Shown here: positions 15,780-25,231 of the stretch, piece by piece
How the letters are laid out: every line of letters starts with the position of its first letter
How positions within the stretch are numbered: the first letter of the stretch is position 1
NCBI RefSeq assembly: GCF_000282495.1
Contig: NZ_AKJE01000076.1
Location: 186,001 to 250,000 of the forward strand
Source of the DNA: Pseudomonas sp. GM79
Lineage (GTDB): Bacteria; Pseudomonadota; Gammaproteobacteria; Pseudomonadales; Pseudomonadaceae
DNA length: 64,000 nucleotides
Direction of reading: 5' to 3'
Notes under the pieces: model-generated
Told to the model about the DNA's origin: nothing
Database searches by the model: none
Seen by the model: only the letters and a program-made list of their open reading frames with translations
Translations under genes and position numbers: made by a program

Positions 15780-16301
15780 TTAGGCTCTTGGCTTCACTGT
15801 GCCGCAATCCTGGCCCAACCACACAGCGCGAGTATCGAGGCTACCCTTCTGCTGAATGCCGGTGGCGTTGAACGTGCCGTTGACCTTGGTGGTGAACTCA
15901 CGATCGCTGAGGAATGTGGCGACACCCGCACCTTGCGCTTTCGGACAGCTGAAACGGAATTTCCACTGGTTGCCGGTACGTTCGGTGATTTGCTGCTTGC
16001 AGCCCGATTGTGGGTCCGTCAGCGGAATGTTGTCGGTCTTCACCTGCTCGGGCGTCAGGCACGCCCGAATCCCTTTGCCGCCCATAGTGATGCCCTGCTT
16101 CTCCAGCTGCGCGCGCTGTTCAGGGGTCATCTGACTCTGTATCTGACCTAGGATCAGCTGCAGATCGGGCAGGTTCTGGTCATCGACCTTCATGTTGCTT
16201 GAAGTCATTTCCCACAAGCCCGGCTGCAACATCTGCGCCTGAGCAGCCACAGGAAGTGTCAAACCAAACGCAATGGCCAAACCCAGCAGACGAACGTTCA
16301 T
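15780..16301 (-). CDS. DUF3617 family periplasmic protein
   Basis: A 173-residue secreted protein. The signal peptide is MNVRLLGLAIAFGLTLPVAA, with cleavage after AQA. QMLQPGLWEMTSSNM is the characteristic start of DUF3617 domains. Two pairs of Cys (ACLTPEQ, GCKQQ, SCPKA, DCGTV) could form disulfides. The start is set at 16301 with AGGAG upstream; an in-frame ATG at 16319 lacks this. It is monocistronic, convergent with the zinc operon and divergent from cls. Function is unknown. Confidence 0.8.
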   Translation of the reverse strand: MNVRLLGLAIAFGLTLPVAAQAQMLQPGLWEMTSSNMKVDDQNLPDLQLILGQIQSQMTPEQRAQLEKQGITMGGKGIRACLTPEQVKTDNIPLTDPQSGCKQQITERTGNQWKFRFSCPKAQGAGVATFLSDREFTTKVNGTFNATGIQQKGSLDTRAVWLGQDCGTVKPRA

Positions 16302-16432
16302 CGAGTAACTCCTGATCATTAGTGGCCGTTAGACGTCAGCCACGGGCTTCGGTTCAGGGGCCAATTAAATAGCGACATTCTGCCCGGAACATGGTCTGTT
16401 AAGCATTGAATCTTCAGGAGCAAGGCTGCCCC

Positions 16433-17872
16433 ATGGATTATTTTGGACCGCATGTTTTCGGTTATCTGATCGCAATCCTGCACACGCTGGGTTCGATTGC
16501 CGCCATCCATGCCGTATTGACCGTTCGGACCGCTCAGGGCTCGATCGCCTGGGCTCTGTCACTGCTGTTCATTCCCTACCTCACGCTTATCCCTTATCTG
16601 GTCTTCGGCCGCAGCACCTTCGACGGCTATATCAAGGCCCGGCGGCAAGCCAACGAGGAAATGCGCAAGGCCATCTCCGAGCTGAACTGGCGCCCCTGGG
16701 TAGAAGAAGCACTGGCTGCTCGAGCCTCCAGCGCCTACGCGTCTTTGAGGGCCATGCCGAAACTGGGGCGCATGCCGTGTCTGGCGAATAACGAAGTACA
16801 CCTATTGATTGATGGCCAAGCCACCTTCGATGCGATTTTCGACGCCATCAGCAATGCCCGGCAAGCCGTGCTGATCCAGTTCTTCATCATCCACGATGAC
16901 CGCCTCGGCCAACGCCTGCACACCTTGCTCACCAGGAAAGCTGCCGAAGGCGTGGCGATTTACTTGCTCTACGACCGCATCGGCAGCCACTCCCTGCCCC
17001 ACAGTTACGTGCAACCGTTGCGCGATGCCGGTATCGAGGTCAAAGCCTTCGCCACCCGCAGCGGCTGGCTCAACCGCTTTCAGGTCAATTTCCGCAACCA
17101 CCGCAAGATCGTCGTGGTCGACGGGATTGTCGGTTTTGTCGGCGGGCTCAACGTCGGCGACGAATACATGGGCGAAAAACCACCCCTGGCGCCATGGCGC
17201 GACACCCACGTGCAAGTGCGCGGGCCGGTGGTGGCCTGCATGCAGGAGTCCTTTGCCGAAGACTGGTTCTGGGCGGCCCGTTCGCTGCCGCCGTTGATCC
17301 TGCCGGAGGTTTATCCAGATCACGGCGTGCTCTGCCAATTGCTGGCCACCGGCCCGGCGGATTCCTACGAAACCTGTTCGCTATTCTTCGTCGAAGCCAT
17401 CCATGCGGCGACGGAGCGGGTGTGGATCACCACCCCTTACTTCATCCCCGACGAAGCGGTGTTCGCCGCGTTACGACTGGCAGTATTGCGTGGTGTGGAT
17501 GTACGGATTCTGTTGCCGTCGCGGGCGGATCACCGGATCGTCTACGCCGCGTCCAGCCTTTACGCCTTCGAAGCAGTACGTGCTGGCGTGCGCTTGTTCC
17601 GTTACCAGCCGGGGTTCATGCATCAGAAAGTGGTGCTGATCGACAGCGAAATCAGCGCCATTGGCAGCGCCAACATGGACAACCGTTCGTTCCGGCTGAA
17701 TTTCGAAGTAATGTTGCTGACGGTCGACAGTGCATTTGCTGCCGAAGTGGAACAGATGCTCAACGATGACTTCGCCCAGGCTCACGAAATCGCCAAAGAA
17801 GAAGGCCGGGAGACCCACCGTCTGCAACAGATCGGCATGCGGATCGCCCGGCTTATTTCACCGATTCTTTAA
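16433..17872 (+). CDS. cls: cardiolipin synthase (ClsA type)
   Basis: Inner-membrane phospholipase D family enzyme that joins two phosphatidylglycerols to make cardiolipin and glycerol. The 479-residue product begins with two membrane segments (FGYLIAILHTLGSIAAIHAV and ALSLLFIPYLTLIPYLVFG) and has two HKD motifs: NHRKIVVVDG (about residue 222) and MHQKVVLIDSE (about 396), each followed by the G-G/S-x-N pattern. The ATG at 16433 is preceded by CAGGAG about 12 bases away; the open frame continues upstream to 16406 without support. It converges on cfa with a 4-base overlap of stops, so the two membrane-lipid genes are neighbours but on opposite strands. Confidence 0.92.
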   Translation: MDYFGPHVFGYLIAILHTLGSIAAIHAVLTVRTAQGSIAWALSLLFIPYLTLIPYLVFGRSTFDGYIKARRQANEEMRKAISELNWRPWVEEALAARASSAYASLRAMPKLGRMPCLANNEVHLLIDGQATFDAIFDAISNARQAVLIQFFIIHDDRLGQRLHTLLTRKAAEGVAIYLLYDRIGSHSLPHSYVQPLRDAGIEVKAFATRSGWLNRFQVNFRNHRKIVVVDGIVGFVGGLNVGDEYMGEKPPLAPWRDTHVQVRGPVVACMQESFAEDWFWAARSLPPLILPEVYPDHGVLCQLLATGPADSYETCSLFFVEAIHAATERVWITTPYFIPDEAVFAALRLAVLRGVDVRILLPSRADHRIVYAASSLYAFEAVRAGVRLFRYQPGFMHQKVVLIDSEISAIGSANMDNRSFRLNFEVMLLTVDSAFAAEVEQMLNDDFAQAHEIAKEEGRETHRLQQIGMRIARLISPIL

Positions 17873-19056
17873 GGGTTGTAAATGTCGTCGCGGGTCCAGG
17901 GCAGTTCATGGCTGCCATCGGGATGGGTTTTCACCGCGAGAATTTGATGCAGGTTGATCCAGCCTCTGGCAAAGGCATAGGCGCACCCTGCCAGGTACAA
18001 CCGCCAGATCCGTAAAGCCTGTTCTGGCACCAGTTTGCCGGCGGCTTCCAGATTGTCTTCCAGGCGTTCGCTCCAGTGGTCCAGGGTTCGTGCGTAATGC
18101 AGGCGCAGGCTCTCGACATCAACGATTTCCAGCCCCGCTTCGCTGATCTCGGCGGAGATCATCGACAGATGCGGCAGCTCGCCGTTGGGGAACACGTACT
18201 TCTCAATGAATTCACCAGCGCCGCGCCCAACCGGACGACCATCGGTGTGCTTGGCGGTGATCCCGTGGTTCATCACCAGGCCACCCTCTTTCACCGCGCC
18301 GAACAAGGTTTTGCAGTACTCGGACAGGTTCGCGTGGCCAACGTGTTCGAACATGCCGACGCTGACCACCTTGTCGAAGCGCCCGTCCTGCGGCAAATCG
18401 CGGTAGTCGAGCAGTTGCAGCTCGATCTGATCCTCCAGGCCTTCGGCTTTCACCCGTTCACGGGCCAGCGCCAATTGCTCCTTACTGAGCGTGATCCCGA
18501 ACACCTTCGCGCCGAACTCACGAGCGGCATACCGCGCCAACCCGCCCCAGCCGCAACCGACATCCAGCAGATACTCGCCTGGTTGCAACCGCAGCTTGCG
18601 GCACAGGTGGCGAAACTTGGCTTGTTGAGCTTGTTCGAGGGTTTCACTGCCGGTTTCGAAATAGGCGCAGGAGTACGCCATGTCGCTGTCGAGCCACAGT
18701 TGGTAAAACGCGTTGGAGAGGTCGTAGTGGTAGGAGATGGCTTTGGCATCGGTTTCCTTGTCGTGTACCGAGCGCACCGGTTGCTCATCTTCGTCCTCGT
18801 TGATCAGCGCCTGACTCCACTCGTCGCAGACACGAATCACATCGCTGATAGAGCCTTCCAGCTCCAGCTTGCCTTCGACAAACGCCGCCCCCAACGCGTC
18901 GAGGCTGGGATGGGTGAACTGGGTAACCATGTGTGGGTCCTTGACCACAATGGTGACGCTGGGCGTCGGCCCCAGATTGAACTCATGGCCGTCCCAGAGT
19001 CGCAAGCGAAGCGGTAATTGCAGATTCTGTAAGGCCGGTGGAAGTTGCGCGAGCAT
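17869..19056 (-). CDS. cfa: cyclopropane-fatty-acyl-phospholipid synthase
   Basis: SAM-dependent enzyme that converts cis-unsaturated acyl chains of membrane phospholipids into cyclopropane chains. The 395-residue product has an N-terminal lipid-binding domain (about 1-110), then YHYDLSNAFYQLWLDSDMAY, the CFA signature, the SAM site YLLDVGCGWGGLARYAA (about residue 165), VSVGMFEHVG and the C-terminal helices. Length matches the family. The upstream region (19057-19255) carries a hairpin that ends the operon behind it. Stationary-phase expression is usual for this gene in Pseudomonas but I cannot identify its promoter here. Confidence 0.93.
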   Translation of the reverse strand: MLAQLPPALQNLQLPLRLRLWDGHEFNLGPTPSVTIVVKDPHMVTQFTHPSLDALGAAFVEGKLELEGSISDVIRVCDEWSQALINEDEDEQPVRSVHDKETDAKAISYHYDLSNAFYQLWLDSDMAYSCAYFETGSETLEQAQQAKFRHLCRKLRLQPGEYLLDVGCGWGGLARYAAREFGAKVFGITLSKEQLALARERVKAEGLEDQIELQLLDYRDLPQDGRFDKVVSVGMFEHVGHANLSEYCKTLFGAVKEGGLVMNHGITAKHTDGRPVGRGAGEFIEKYVFPNGELPHLSMISAEISEAGLEIVDVESLRLHYARTLDHWSERLEDNLEAAGKLVPEQALRIWRLYLAGCAYAFARGWINLHQILAVKTHPDGSHELPWTRDDIYNP

Positions 19057-19107
19057 GAAAAGTCCCCCTTGTTTCAGACGTCAAATCTGAGGGTAGACCA
19101 TCCTTGA

Positions 19108-19140
19108 AAAATAGCAGGCTATCGAATTAATAGCCTTTTT
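19108..19140 (-). terminator. probable intrinsic terminator of the SPFH/ATPase operon
   Basis: AGGCTAT (19116-19122) pairs with ATAGCCT (19130-19136) around a 7-base loop. Read leftward, it lies about 115 bases beyond the ATPase stop and a T run (ATTTTT) follows after five bases; read rightward, five T follow at once. It separates the ATPase gene from cfa. Confidence 0.55.
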
Positions 19141-19255
19141 CTATTCCCGGTATTGCCTGCAACACTGAAACCATCCAACGGGCGATCGTTGAAAATGACC
19201 GCCTTACCCTAGATGACTACAAATCCGGCACACAGTTCTGAAAAGCTGTAGACGC

Positions 19256-21166
19256 TCACACCTCATCCTTAAGCTTGAGTAGGGGTTCCTGAAAGCGTAG
19301 CAAACGCCCGGCATTACCGAGCACCAATAACGTGCTCAAGTTGTGTAACAGCGCGGCAATCATCGCCCCTGCCGCGCCGAGCCAGCCGAATGCGGCGAAC
19401 GCGACGATGGCCAGGGTCCAGCCCAACCCGATAATCACATTGACCTGCAAGGTCTGGCGGCATTGGCGACTCAAGCGCACACAGGTCCCGAGCCGGCGCA
19501 GGTCGCTGCCGATCAGTACGATATCGGCCGAAGCCAGCGCGATGTCCGCACCGCCTGCGCCCATCGCCACGCCGACCACACCGGCCTTGAGCGCCAGGGA
19601 ATCGTTGATGCCGTCTCCCACCACCATCGGCCGGAACCCGCTGCCGATTTCTTTCAGCACACGATTGAGTTTGTCCTCGGGTAAGGCCTGGGCTTCGACA
19701 TCGCTGATGCCCACATTCCGGGCCAGCGTATGCGCAACGCTTTGCCGATCCCCGGTGAGCAACAACTGACGACCCAAACCCAGTTCACGCAACTCACTCA
19801 GGGCAAACCGCGCCTCGGGTTTGATACTGTCAGCGAGCAACAGCCAGGCGAGAAATTCACCGTTGAGTGCCAGCCCGGCAATCGGGCCGTCGTGTTCGGG
19901 CACAGCTGATGTGGCGATGCCTAATTGCGCGAACAGCTCCGGACGACCGAGGGCCGCTTCGCCCTGCTCGGTCATCGCCACGACACCCAGCCCCTGACGC
20001 TCATGAATGTCAGAGAGCAGCAGAAAGTGTTCCTGAGTGACCAACCCGGCCAAGGCGCGGCTGACCGGGTGACTGCTGGCGGAACCGAGGCTGGCGGCGA
20101 GCTTCAGTACGTGACTGCGATCCTCCAGTGGACTGTCGATGGATTGCAGGCGCAAGGTGCCGAACGTCAGGGTTCCGGTCTTGTCGACCACCAAGGACGT
20201 CAGGTCAGCCAACTCTTCGAGGAACGCCGAACTGCGAATCAGAATCCCGTGCCGAGCCGCCACCGCCACCCCGGCAATCGCCGTTGCCGGTGCAGACAAC
20301 ACCAGCGCGCAAGGGCAAGCTGCGACTAACACCGCGAGCATCGCTTGCGCATCGTTGGTCACAAACCAGGTCACGGCGGCCAGCAGCAACACCAGCACCA
20401 TGTAGCTTCCGGCATAGCGTTCGAGCAAACGGGTGATTGGAGGCTTGGAACGTTCGGCACTTTGCATCAGCGCAATGACTTTACCCAAGGTCGATTCGTT
20501 ACCGGTGCGGGTCACTTCAATGCGCAGCAGGCCATCGAGATTGATCGCCCCGCCGAATACCGACATGCCCACATCCGCCTCCATTGGCACCGACTCACCG
20601 GTGATCGACGCGGTGTCGAGGCTTGCCTGACCGGACAACACCCGGCCATCCGCCGGCACTCGATCACCGGCACGCACCTCCACAAGGTCACCGGCCTTGA
20701 GGGTGCCGTTGTCGACTTCAACGACGGAACCATCAGCCTGAATCTTGCGTGCATGGCTGCGGGTCAGTTTGCCGAGGGCATGAATCGCTTCCTGGGAACC
20801 GATCACGCTGCGCTCTTCCAGCACGTGGCCGAAGATCATGATGATCGGCAGCAACGCCGCAGTGAGTAGATCGCCTGTGGCCCAGGCACCGAGCATGGCC
20901 AGGGCGATCAGTTGATCGGTAATCCCGTGCAGGCTCGGATAACGCAGGCTGTACCACGCCGAGCGCATGACCGGCACGGCCACCAGCAAGGAAGCGAAAC
21001 CCAGCAGCAATTGGCTGATACCGGTCTGCTCCGGCGACAACCAGCGCCAGATCAGGCCCAGCGCAAGCAACCCAAGCGCAAGCATGGCCAGGGTCAACTG
21101 GCGCGCTGCGCTACGTTGTTCAGCCGAGGACAACATGCTCGGCGCGGCGGCGGTTTGGGCAGTCAT
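19256..21166 (-). CDS. P1B-type heavy-metal ATPase, no N-terminal metal-binding domain
   Basis: A 636-residue P-type ATPase. Landmarks: SITGESVP (actuator domain, about residue 187), the intramembrane CPC motif in AACPCALVLS (about 288), the phosphorylated Asp in DKTGTLTFG (about 325), the HP motif in SSHPVSRAL and VGDGINDSLALKAG (about 518). The CPC and HP motifs identify a transition-metal pump. There is no CxxC or HMA domain before the first membrane segment. Such pumps usually export zinc, cadmium or copper, yet here it is the last gene of an operon with three SPFH proteins behind a Zur-like site. The start overlaps the preceding gene by 4 bases. Metal specificity is open. Confidence 0.88.
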   Translation of the reverse strand: MTAQTAAAPSMLSSAEQRSAARQLTLAMLALGLLALGLIWRWLSPEQTGISQLLLGFASLLVAVPVMRSAWYSLRYPSLHGITDQLIALAMLGAWATGDLLTAALLPIIMIFGHVLEERSVIGSQEAIHALGKLTRSHARKIQADGSVVEVDNGTLKAGDLVEVRAGDRVPADGRVLSGQASLDTASITGESVPMEADVGMSVFGGAINLDGLLRIEVTRTGNESTLGKVIALMQSAERSKPPITRLLERYAGSYMVLVLLLAAVTWFVTNDAQAMLAVLVAACPCALVLSAPATAIAGVAVAARHGILIRSSAFLEELADLTSLVVDKTGTLTFGTLRLQSIDSPLEDRSHVLKLAASLGSASSHPVSRALAGLVTQEHFLLLSDIHERQGLGVVAMTEQGEAALGRPELFAQLGIATSAVPEHDGPIAGLALNGEFLAWLLLADSIKPEARFALSELRELGLGRQLLLTGDRQSVAHTLARNVGISDVEAQALPEDKLNRVLKEIGSGFRPMVVGDGINDSLALKAGVVGVAMGAGGADIALASADIVLIGSDLRRLGTCVRLSRQCRQTLQVNVIIGLGWTLAIVAFAAFGWLGAAGAMIAALLHNLSTLLVLGNAGRLLRFQEPLLKLKDEV

Positions 21167-22224
21167 TGCGCAGCTCCCTGAATGATCAGGCGGGAATCGT
21201 CTTTCGGATCAACCGTGGTCACCGAGCCGGCCTGCCCGAGAATCTTCGGCATCCGTTCACGGTAAATACGCAGCAGCATTTGCGGATCGGTGCCCTGCTG
21301 TTGCGCCTTGGCCAAACTCAGCACCGTGGCGGTGTCGGCGGAGGCTTTTGCCAGGCGCTCGCTGGCTTGGGCGTGAGCTACTTGCAGCGTGCGGTCGGCT
21401 TGTTCGTTGGCGGACTGAGTCAACTTCTCGGCTTCAGTGCGCGCGTTGGCCACGGCTTTGTCGGCCTGCTGGCTGGCGGTTAACACCGCGTTGAACGCGT
21501 TCACCGCCGGGCCGGGCAGACTCGATTGCACATCGACCCGCGCCACTTCAATGCCCAACCCCTGCCCGGTCGCGGTCAGTTCGGCCAAGCGCTGATTGAT
21601 GCCCCGCACCAGATCGCCGCGTAAACGTTCGCGATGTTCGGCGGCTTGATTGTCGGCGCCGATCAGTTCCGGTCGAGCCACCAGAATAGTATCCAGGTCG
21701 CGCGCGGCGGTGAGCGCCACGGCACTGCGGGTCACCAGCCGATCCAGTGCCGGCAGCACATGTTCACCTTGGAGAACGAAGGCATGCGGCTCGGTGACTT
21801 TGTAGAACACCCGCACATCCAGTTGTACGACGCCCGCATCACCGGTCAGCAGATAACCGGAGCCGGCAAGCGCATCGCTGATGGGCGTGGCGAAACTCGC
21901 GACTCGATCCGCCTGCAATGCGGCATCCGTGCGCAGCAGATTTTCCACCCGACGCTCGATCACCCGATCCGCTGCCGGCAACAAGATGACCTGCTCGAAC
22001 GGGCGCGGCCATGCCAACAGCAAACCGGCATTTTGAATGCGATCCAGTGCGCCAAAGTGCAGCACTACAGCACGATTTTGCGGGTCGATTTGCCGCACAT
22101 TTGAGAATGCCCACGCCAGCGCAGCCAGTACGGTCACGGCGTACAGCGCCAGAAAAGCCAAGCGCCCGGCCTGAATCCACGGGCTGCTTAACTCATGTGT
22201 TCCACGTGGAACTTTTAAATTCAT
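21163..22224 (-). CDS. SPFH/Band 7 membrane protein (HflK/HflC-like), third of three
   Basis: A 353-residue protein with one N-terminal membrane segment (GRLAFLALYAVTVLAALAWA) followed by an SPFH domain (QIDPQNRAVVLHFGALDRIQ; GLLLAWPRPFEQVILLPAAD) and a C-terminal coiled-coil region rich in Ala, Glu and Gln (ARTEAEKLTQSANEQADRTL). These are the features of HflK and HflC, which assemble into a periplasmic-side cage that modulates the FtsH protease. The family assignment is firm; the client is not. It overlaps the neighbours on both sides by 4 bases. The usual hflKC genes lie elsewhere in pseudomonads, so this is a paralogous set. Confidence 0.82.
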   Translation of the reverse strand: MNLKVPRGTHELSSPWIQAGRLAFLALYAVTVLAALAWAFSNVRQIDPQNRAVVLHFGALDRIQNAGLLLAWPRPFEQVILLPAADRVIERRVENLLRTDAALQADRVASFATPISDALAGSGYLLTGDAGVVQLDVRVFYKVTEPHAFVLQGEHVLPALDRLVTRSAVALTAARDLDTILVARPELIGADNQAAEHRERLRGDLVRGINQRLAELTATGQGLGIEVARVDVQSSLPGPAVNAFNAVLTASQQADKAVANARTEAEKLTQSANEQADRTLQVAHAQASERLAKASADTATVLSLAKAQQQGTDPQMLLRIYRERMPKILGQAGSVTTVDPKDDSRLIIQGAAQ

Positions 22225-23270
22225 GGCTGCAACCCGGACTTGTTATCGAGCGTCGGCGGACCGTCAACCAGCACCCGGAACGGCGCCGCATCGGTACGCA
22301 AAATCAGTTTGGTGCCCGGTGCGACGATAGTGCCCAAGGTGTCGAGAGAGCGCAGCAAGTTGTAGAGCTGCGGTGAACCGGCGTAGGCACGGCCGTAAAT
22401 CTGCGCGGCTTCGACACGGGATTGGGCTTCGATGTCCGCGGCTTTCACCGTCGCATCGGCTTGCACAATTCGCGCATCACGCTCGGCCGCAGAGCGAATT
22501 TGTGCAGCTTCCCGCTTGCCGATGGCCGTGCGTTCAGTGGCGATGGTTTCACGCTCGGCGCGCATACGATCGACAGTCGCGGTGAGCGTCACCGACGGCA
22601 AGGTCAAACGCTCGATGCCGACTTGCAGCACTCGCACGCCATAAGTGGTGAGCAACTGCTGATCGATCTGCTGACGCAGCTGCGCTTCAAAATTGGCGAT
22701 GCGCACTTGGTTGGCATCGGTGTTCACCAGGTTGGCCAGATCGAAACTGCTGGCGGTGGTTTCCAGCGCCGAGCCGACAAAGGTGCGGATCTGCCGCGCG
22801 GCTTCGTCCGGCTGGTTCTGTACGGCGCGCATAAAGCGTTGCACGTTGTCCGGATCACCCTGCACCTGCCAGGCCACGTAGGCTTGCACGATGATGCGCA
22901 GACCATCGCGCGTGCCCACATCCTGCAAACCGCTGGAGGTGGTACGCAGCCGCAGATCCACCGGGATCGCCGCCTCGAACGGTGCCGGCCAGCGCCAGCC
23001 AAGACCGGGTTCCAGTAACACCCGCGATGGATTGCCAAAGCGAGTGATGACCGTGGCCTCTCCCGAACGCACTTGCACCAGGCTCGCCGCCGCAATGGCA
23101 AACGCCACCAGCAGCGCCGCCCATCCCATTCGCCGCCACGGAAAAGGGCCCGCTTCGTGTGGATCACCGTGGTGATGATGGTGATGGCCGTGGTGATGTC
23201 CGCCATGGCCGTGATCGTGGCCAGCGTGGTCATCGTGATCGCGATTGTGTGTAGGCGTCGGCTGGCTCAA
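22221..23270 (-). CDS. SPFH/Band 7 membrane protein with a histidine-rich N-terminus, second of three
   Basis: A 349-residue HflC/HflK-like protein. Before its only membrane segment (WAALLVAFAIAAASLVQVRS) it has a cytoplasmic tail with about 16 His and several Asp within residues 8-40, including a run of six His; this is a typical zinc- or nickel-binding stretch. The SPFH domain follows (GEATVITRFGNPSRVLLEPG; GLGWRWPAPFEAAIPVDLRL) and then a helical region (ERETIATERTAIGKREAAQI). It overlaps both neighbours by 4 bases, so the three SPFH genes and the ATPase are translated together. The His-rich tail links the set to metal handling. Confidence 0.82.
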   Translation of the reverse strand: MSQPTPTHNRDHDDHAGHDHGHGGHHHGHHHHHHGDPHEAGPFPWRRMGWAALLVAFAIAAASLVQVRSGEATVITRFGNPSRVLLEPGLGWRWPAPFEAAIPVDLRLRTTSSGLQDVGTRDGLRIIVQAYVAWQVQGDPDNVQRFMRAVQNQPDEAARQIRTFVGSALETTASSFDLANLVNTDANQVRIANFEAQLRQQIDQQLLTTYGVRVLQVGIERLTLPSVTLTATVDRMRAERETIATERTAIGKREAAQIRSAAERDARIVQADATVKAADIEAQSRVEAAQIYGRAYAGSPQLYNLLRSLDTLGTIVAPGTKLILRTDAAPFRVLVDGPPTLDNKSGLQP

Positions 23271-25231
23271 TGGACGGCTCCTGGCTGAACGGTATTACGC
23301 GGCGGCGCAGGATCAGCCGGCAGCGTGAAGGTACGTAGGTCGATGGTCGGCGCATTGCTGTTGCCGCCCAGACGATGATCGAGAATCAGCAGCCTGGCGT
23401 TGGCCAAACCTTGGGTCAGCTGGCTGAGGTATTGCTCCAGCACGAAGGCCTGGCCGGCGCTGGAAAAAGCCTTTCGCTCGGCGGCAAACTTCAGGTCGGC
23501 GGCCTGAGCGGTCGAGTTGATTTCATGAGCACTGGCCGTAGCTTGATCGTGAGCGATACTGGCCTGCAGTTGCGCCTGGTTGGTCGCCTCTGCCGCAGCC
23601 CCGCGCTCACGGGAAATCAATGCCTGAGCTGCAATCTGCGCCGCCTGCACGCCGTGATAAGCGTTGGCCGCCCCCGCTGGCGGGTGAATGGCTTCGACCA
23701 CCGTGGCGAGAATTTCCACACCGCTATCGAGTTTTTGCAGGTCAGCCTGCACGGCACGGCCGATCTCTTCGGCCAGCCCTACCCTGTCCTCGCCGAGCAA
23801 ACCATCGAGGGTTCGCGAGGCGAAATCGTGCACCAGAATCCGGCTGGCGGTGCTGCGGATCAACGTTGGCACATCGGCGCTGTTGTACGTTGCTGCCAGC
23901 GCCGCCTGATCGCTCAGGCCGATGCGATAGACGAAGCGCACGTCCATGTTGACGATCTGGAAGCTCTGTTTGTCGGCGCGGCTACTGGCGATGACCTGGG
24001 ATTTGTCATTCACATGGCTGGCGTCCCACAAGCGATTGGCAATCGCCGGTGCCGGGCCTTCGGCAGGTTCGGCCGTGACCGGTGCAGACGCTTCGCCGAC
24101 GCTGGTGGCCAACTCGTGGACCACACCGTTCTCGACACTCAGCACACGACCCTGCGGCCATGGCAAACCGGCGTGCAAACCAGGGCCGAACACCTCCACC
24201 GGTTTGCCGAAACGCTCGTAGATACCGCGCCCTTGCAGGGGTATTTCGTGAATACCGGTGAGCGACCAACCGACGACAGCCACCACCGCCAGCACCGGCA
24301 AAAACGCCCGGCGCATGTAGGTAAAGGCCCAGATTTGCCGCAGGTCGATACCGAAGCGGTTGTGCAGTTCGTGCTGCAATGCGAGCAAAGGTTGCGGCGG
24401 CCAACGCAGCATGTCGGCGACGAAGCTTCGCGCCAGCAAGGCTGGTTCCACTTGTTCACGACGGGGACTGAACAGCGACAACACGGCCCGCAGCAGCAAC
24501 TCGACGGCGACCAGCCCCGGCAGCAAGCCGATCAGCACCGCCAGACGCACCGGCCAGACCGATGTTTCGCTGCCGAACAACAAACACAGGGCGCTGAGCA
24601 CCAGGCAAACAATCGCGACCCGCGTCAGCTGCGCCAACGGCCCTGCTTCGGGCCACTGGGCGACGTTTTCCTGCGCCAGTTGCCGCTCCAGCACCAGCAA
24701 ACCGAAAGCCAGCAGCAACGCCAGCGTGGCGCCGACACTGGCCGACAACCCCAGCGCGGCGGGCGGCAAGGTCAGATTCCAGACTTGCCCGATGCTGTAC
24801 AACATCAATAACGCCCAGCCAGCCAACCATAGCGTCGGCGCACCGATCTGCCCCAGCAAGCGCAACCAACGTTGGCTGATGCGGTCCAGCAACCGCTCGT
24901 ACCAGCCTTCAGCGCCAACGACCTCCTCAGCGACAACCACCGGCACCGACAATGCTGGACTCATCGCCCGTGCGCGCCACTGCGTTACCCACCAGGCCGA
25001 TTGCAGGCCGGCGACCAGCACCAGCAAACCGGCGCTCTGATTGACCAGCAACGCCGGCCAAAGCGACTGCGGCGCAAACAGTCCGACAAAAAACGCCAGC
25101 ACCAACCCTGCGCCAGCCAAGGCCGCCAAACCGATCGCGAATTGCCGCAATCGACGTCCTTGAACGACCGCCTGCTGAAAGCGCGGCAGCGCTGCTATTT
25201 GTGCCCCATCGCCATCGAGATCGACTTGCAT
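23267..25231 (-). CDS. polytopic SPFH/Band 7 protein (HflK-like), first of three
   Basis: About 654 residues, much longer than HflK. The N-terminal half (to about residue 300) has roughly six membrane segments, for example LAALAGAGLVLAFFVGLFAP, LLVLVAGLQSAWWVTQW and LIGLLPGLVAVELLLRAVLS. A further segment (AFLPVLAVVAVVGWSLTGIH) leads into an SPFH domain (GRGIYERFGKPVEVFGPGLH) and a helical C-terminal region. I place the start at the ATG at 25231; a GTG at 25252 is in frame but lies against the Zur-like site and has no Shine-Dalgarno sequence. First gene of the four-gene leftward operon. I know no function for this polytopic SPFH subtype. Confidence 0.78.
   Translation of the reverse strand: MQVDLDGDGAQIAALPRFQQAVVQGRRLRQFAIGLAALAGAGLVLAFFVGLFAPQSLWPALLVNQSAGLLVLVAGLQSAWWVTQWRARAMSPALSVPVVVAEEVVGAEGWYERLLDRISQRWLRLLGQIGAPTLWLAGWALLMLYSIGQVWNLTLPPAALGLSASVGATLALLLAFGLLVLERQLAQENVAQWPEAGPLAQLTRVAIVCLVLSALCLLFGSETSVWPVRLAVLIGLLPGLVAVELLLRAVLSLFSPRREQVEPALLARSFVADMLRWPPQPLLALQHELHNRFGIDLRQIWAFTYMRRAFLPVLAVVAVVGWSLTGIHEIPLQGRGIYERFGKPVEVFGPGLHAGLPWPQGRVLSVENGVVHELATSVGEASAPVTAEPAEGPAPAIANRLWDASHVNDKSQVIASSRADKQSFQIVNMDVRFVYRIGLSDQAALAATYNSADVPTLIRSTASRILVHDFASRTLDGLLGEDRVGLAEEIGRAVQADLQKLDSGVEILATVVEAIHPPAGAANAYHGVQAAQIAAQALISRERGAAAEATNQAQLQASIAHDQATASAHEINSTAQAADLKFAAERKAFSSAGQAFVLEQYLSQLTQGLANARLLILDHRLGGNSNAPTIDLRTFTLPADPAPPRNTVQPGAVH

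Noticed and set aside
23375..24811. 478-codon plus-strand frame in the SPFH region
   Set aside because: Antisense shadow with Gln/His/Arg-rich translation; the minus-strand SPFH gene has membrane segments and domain motifs.
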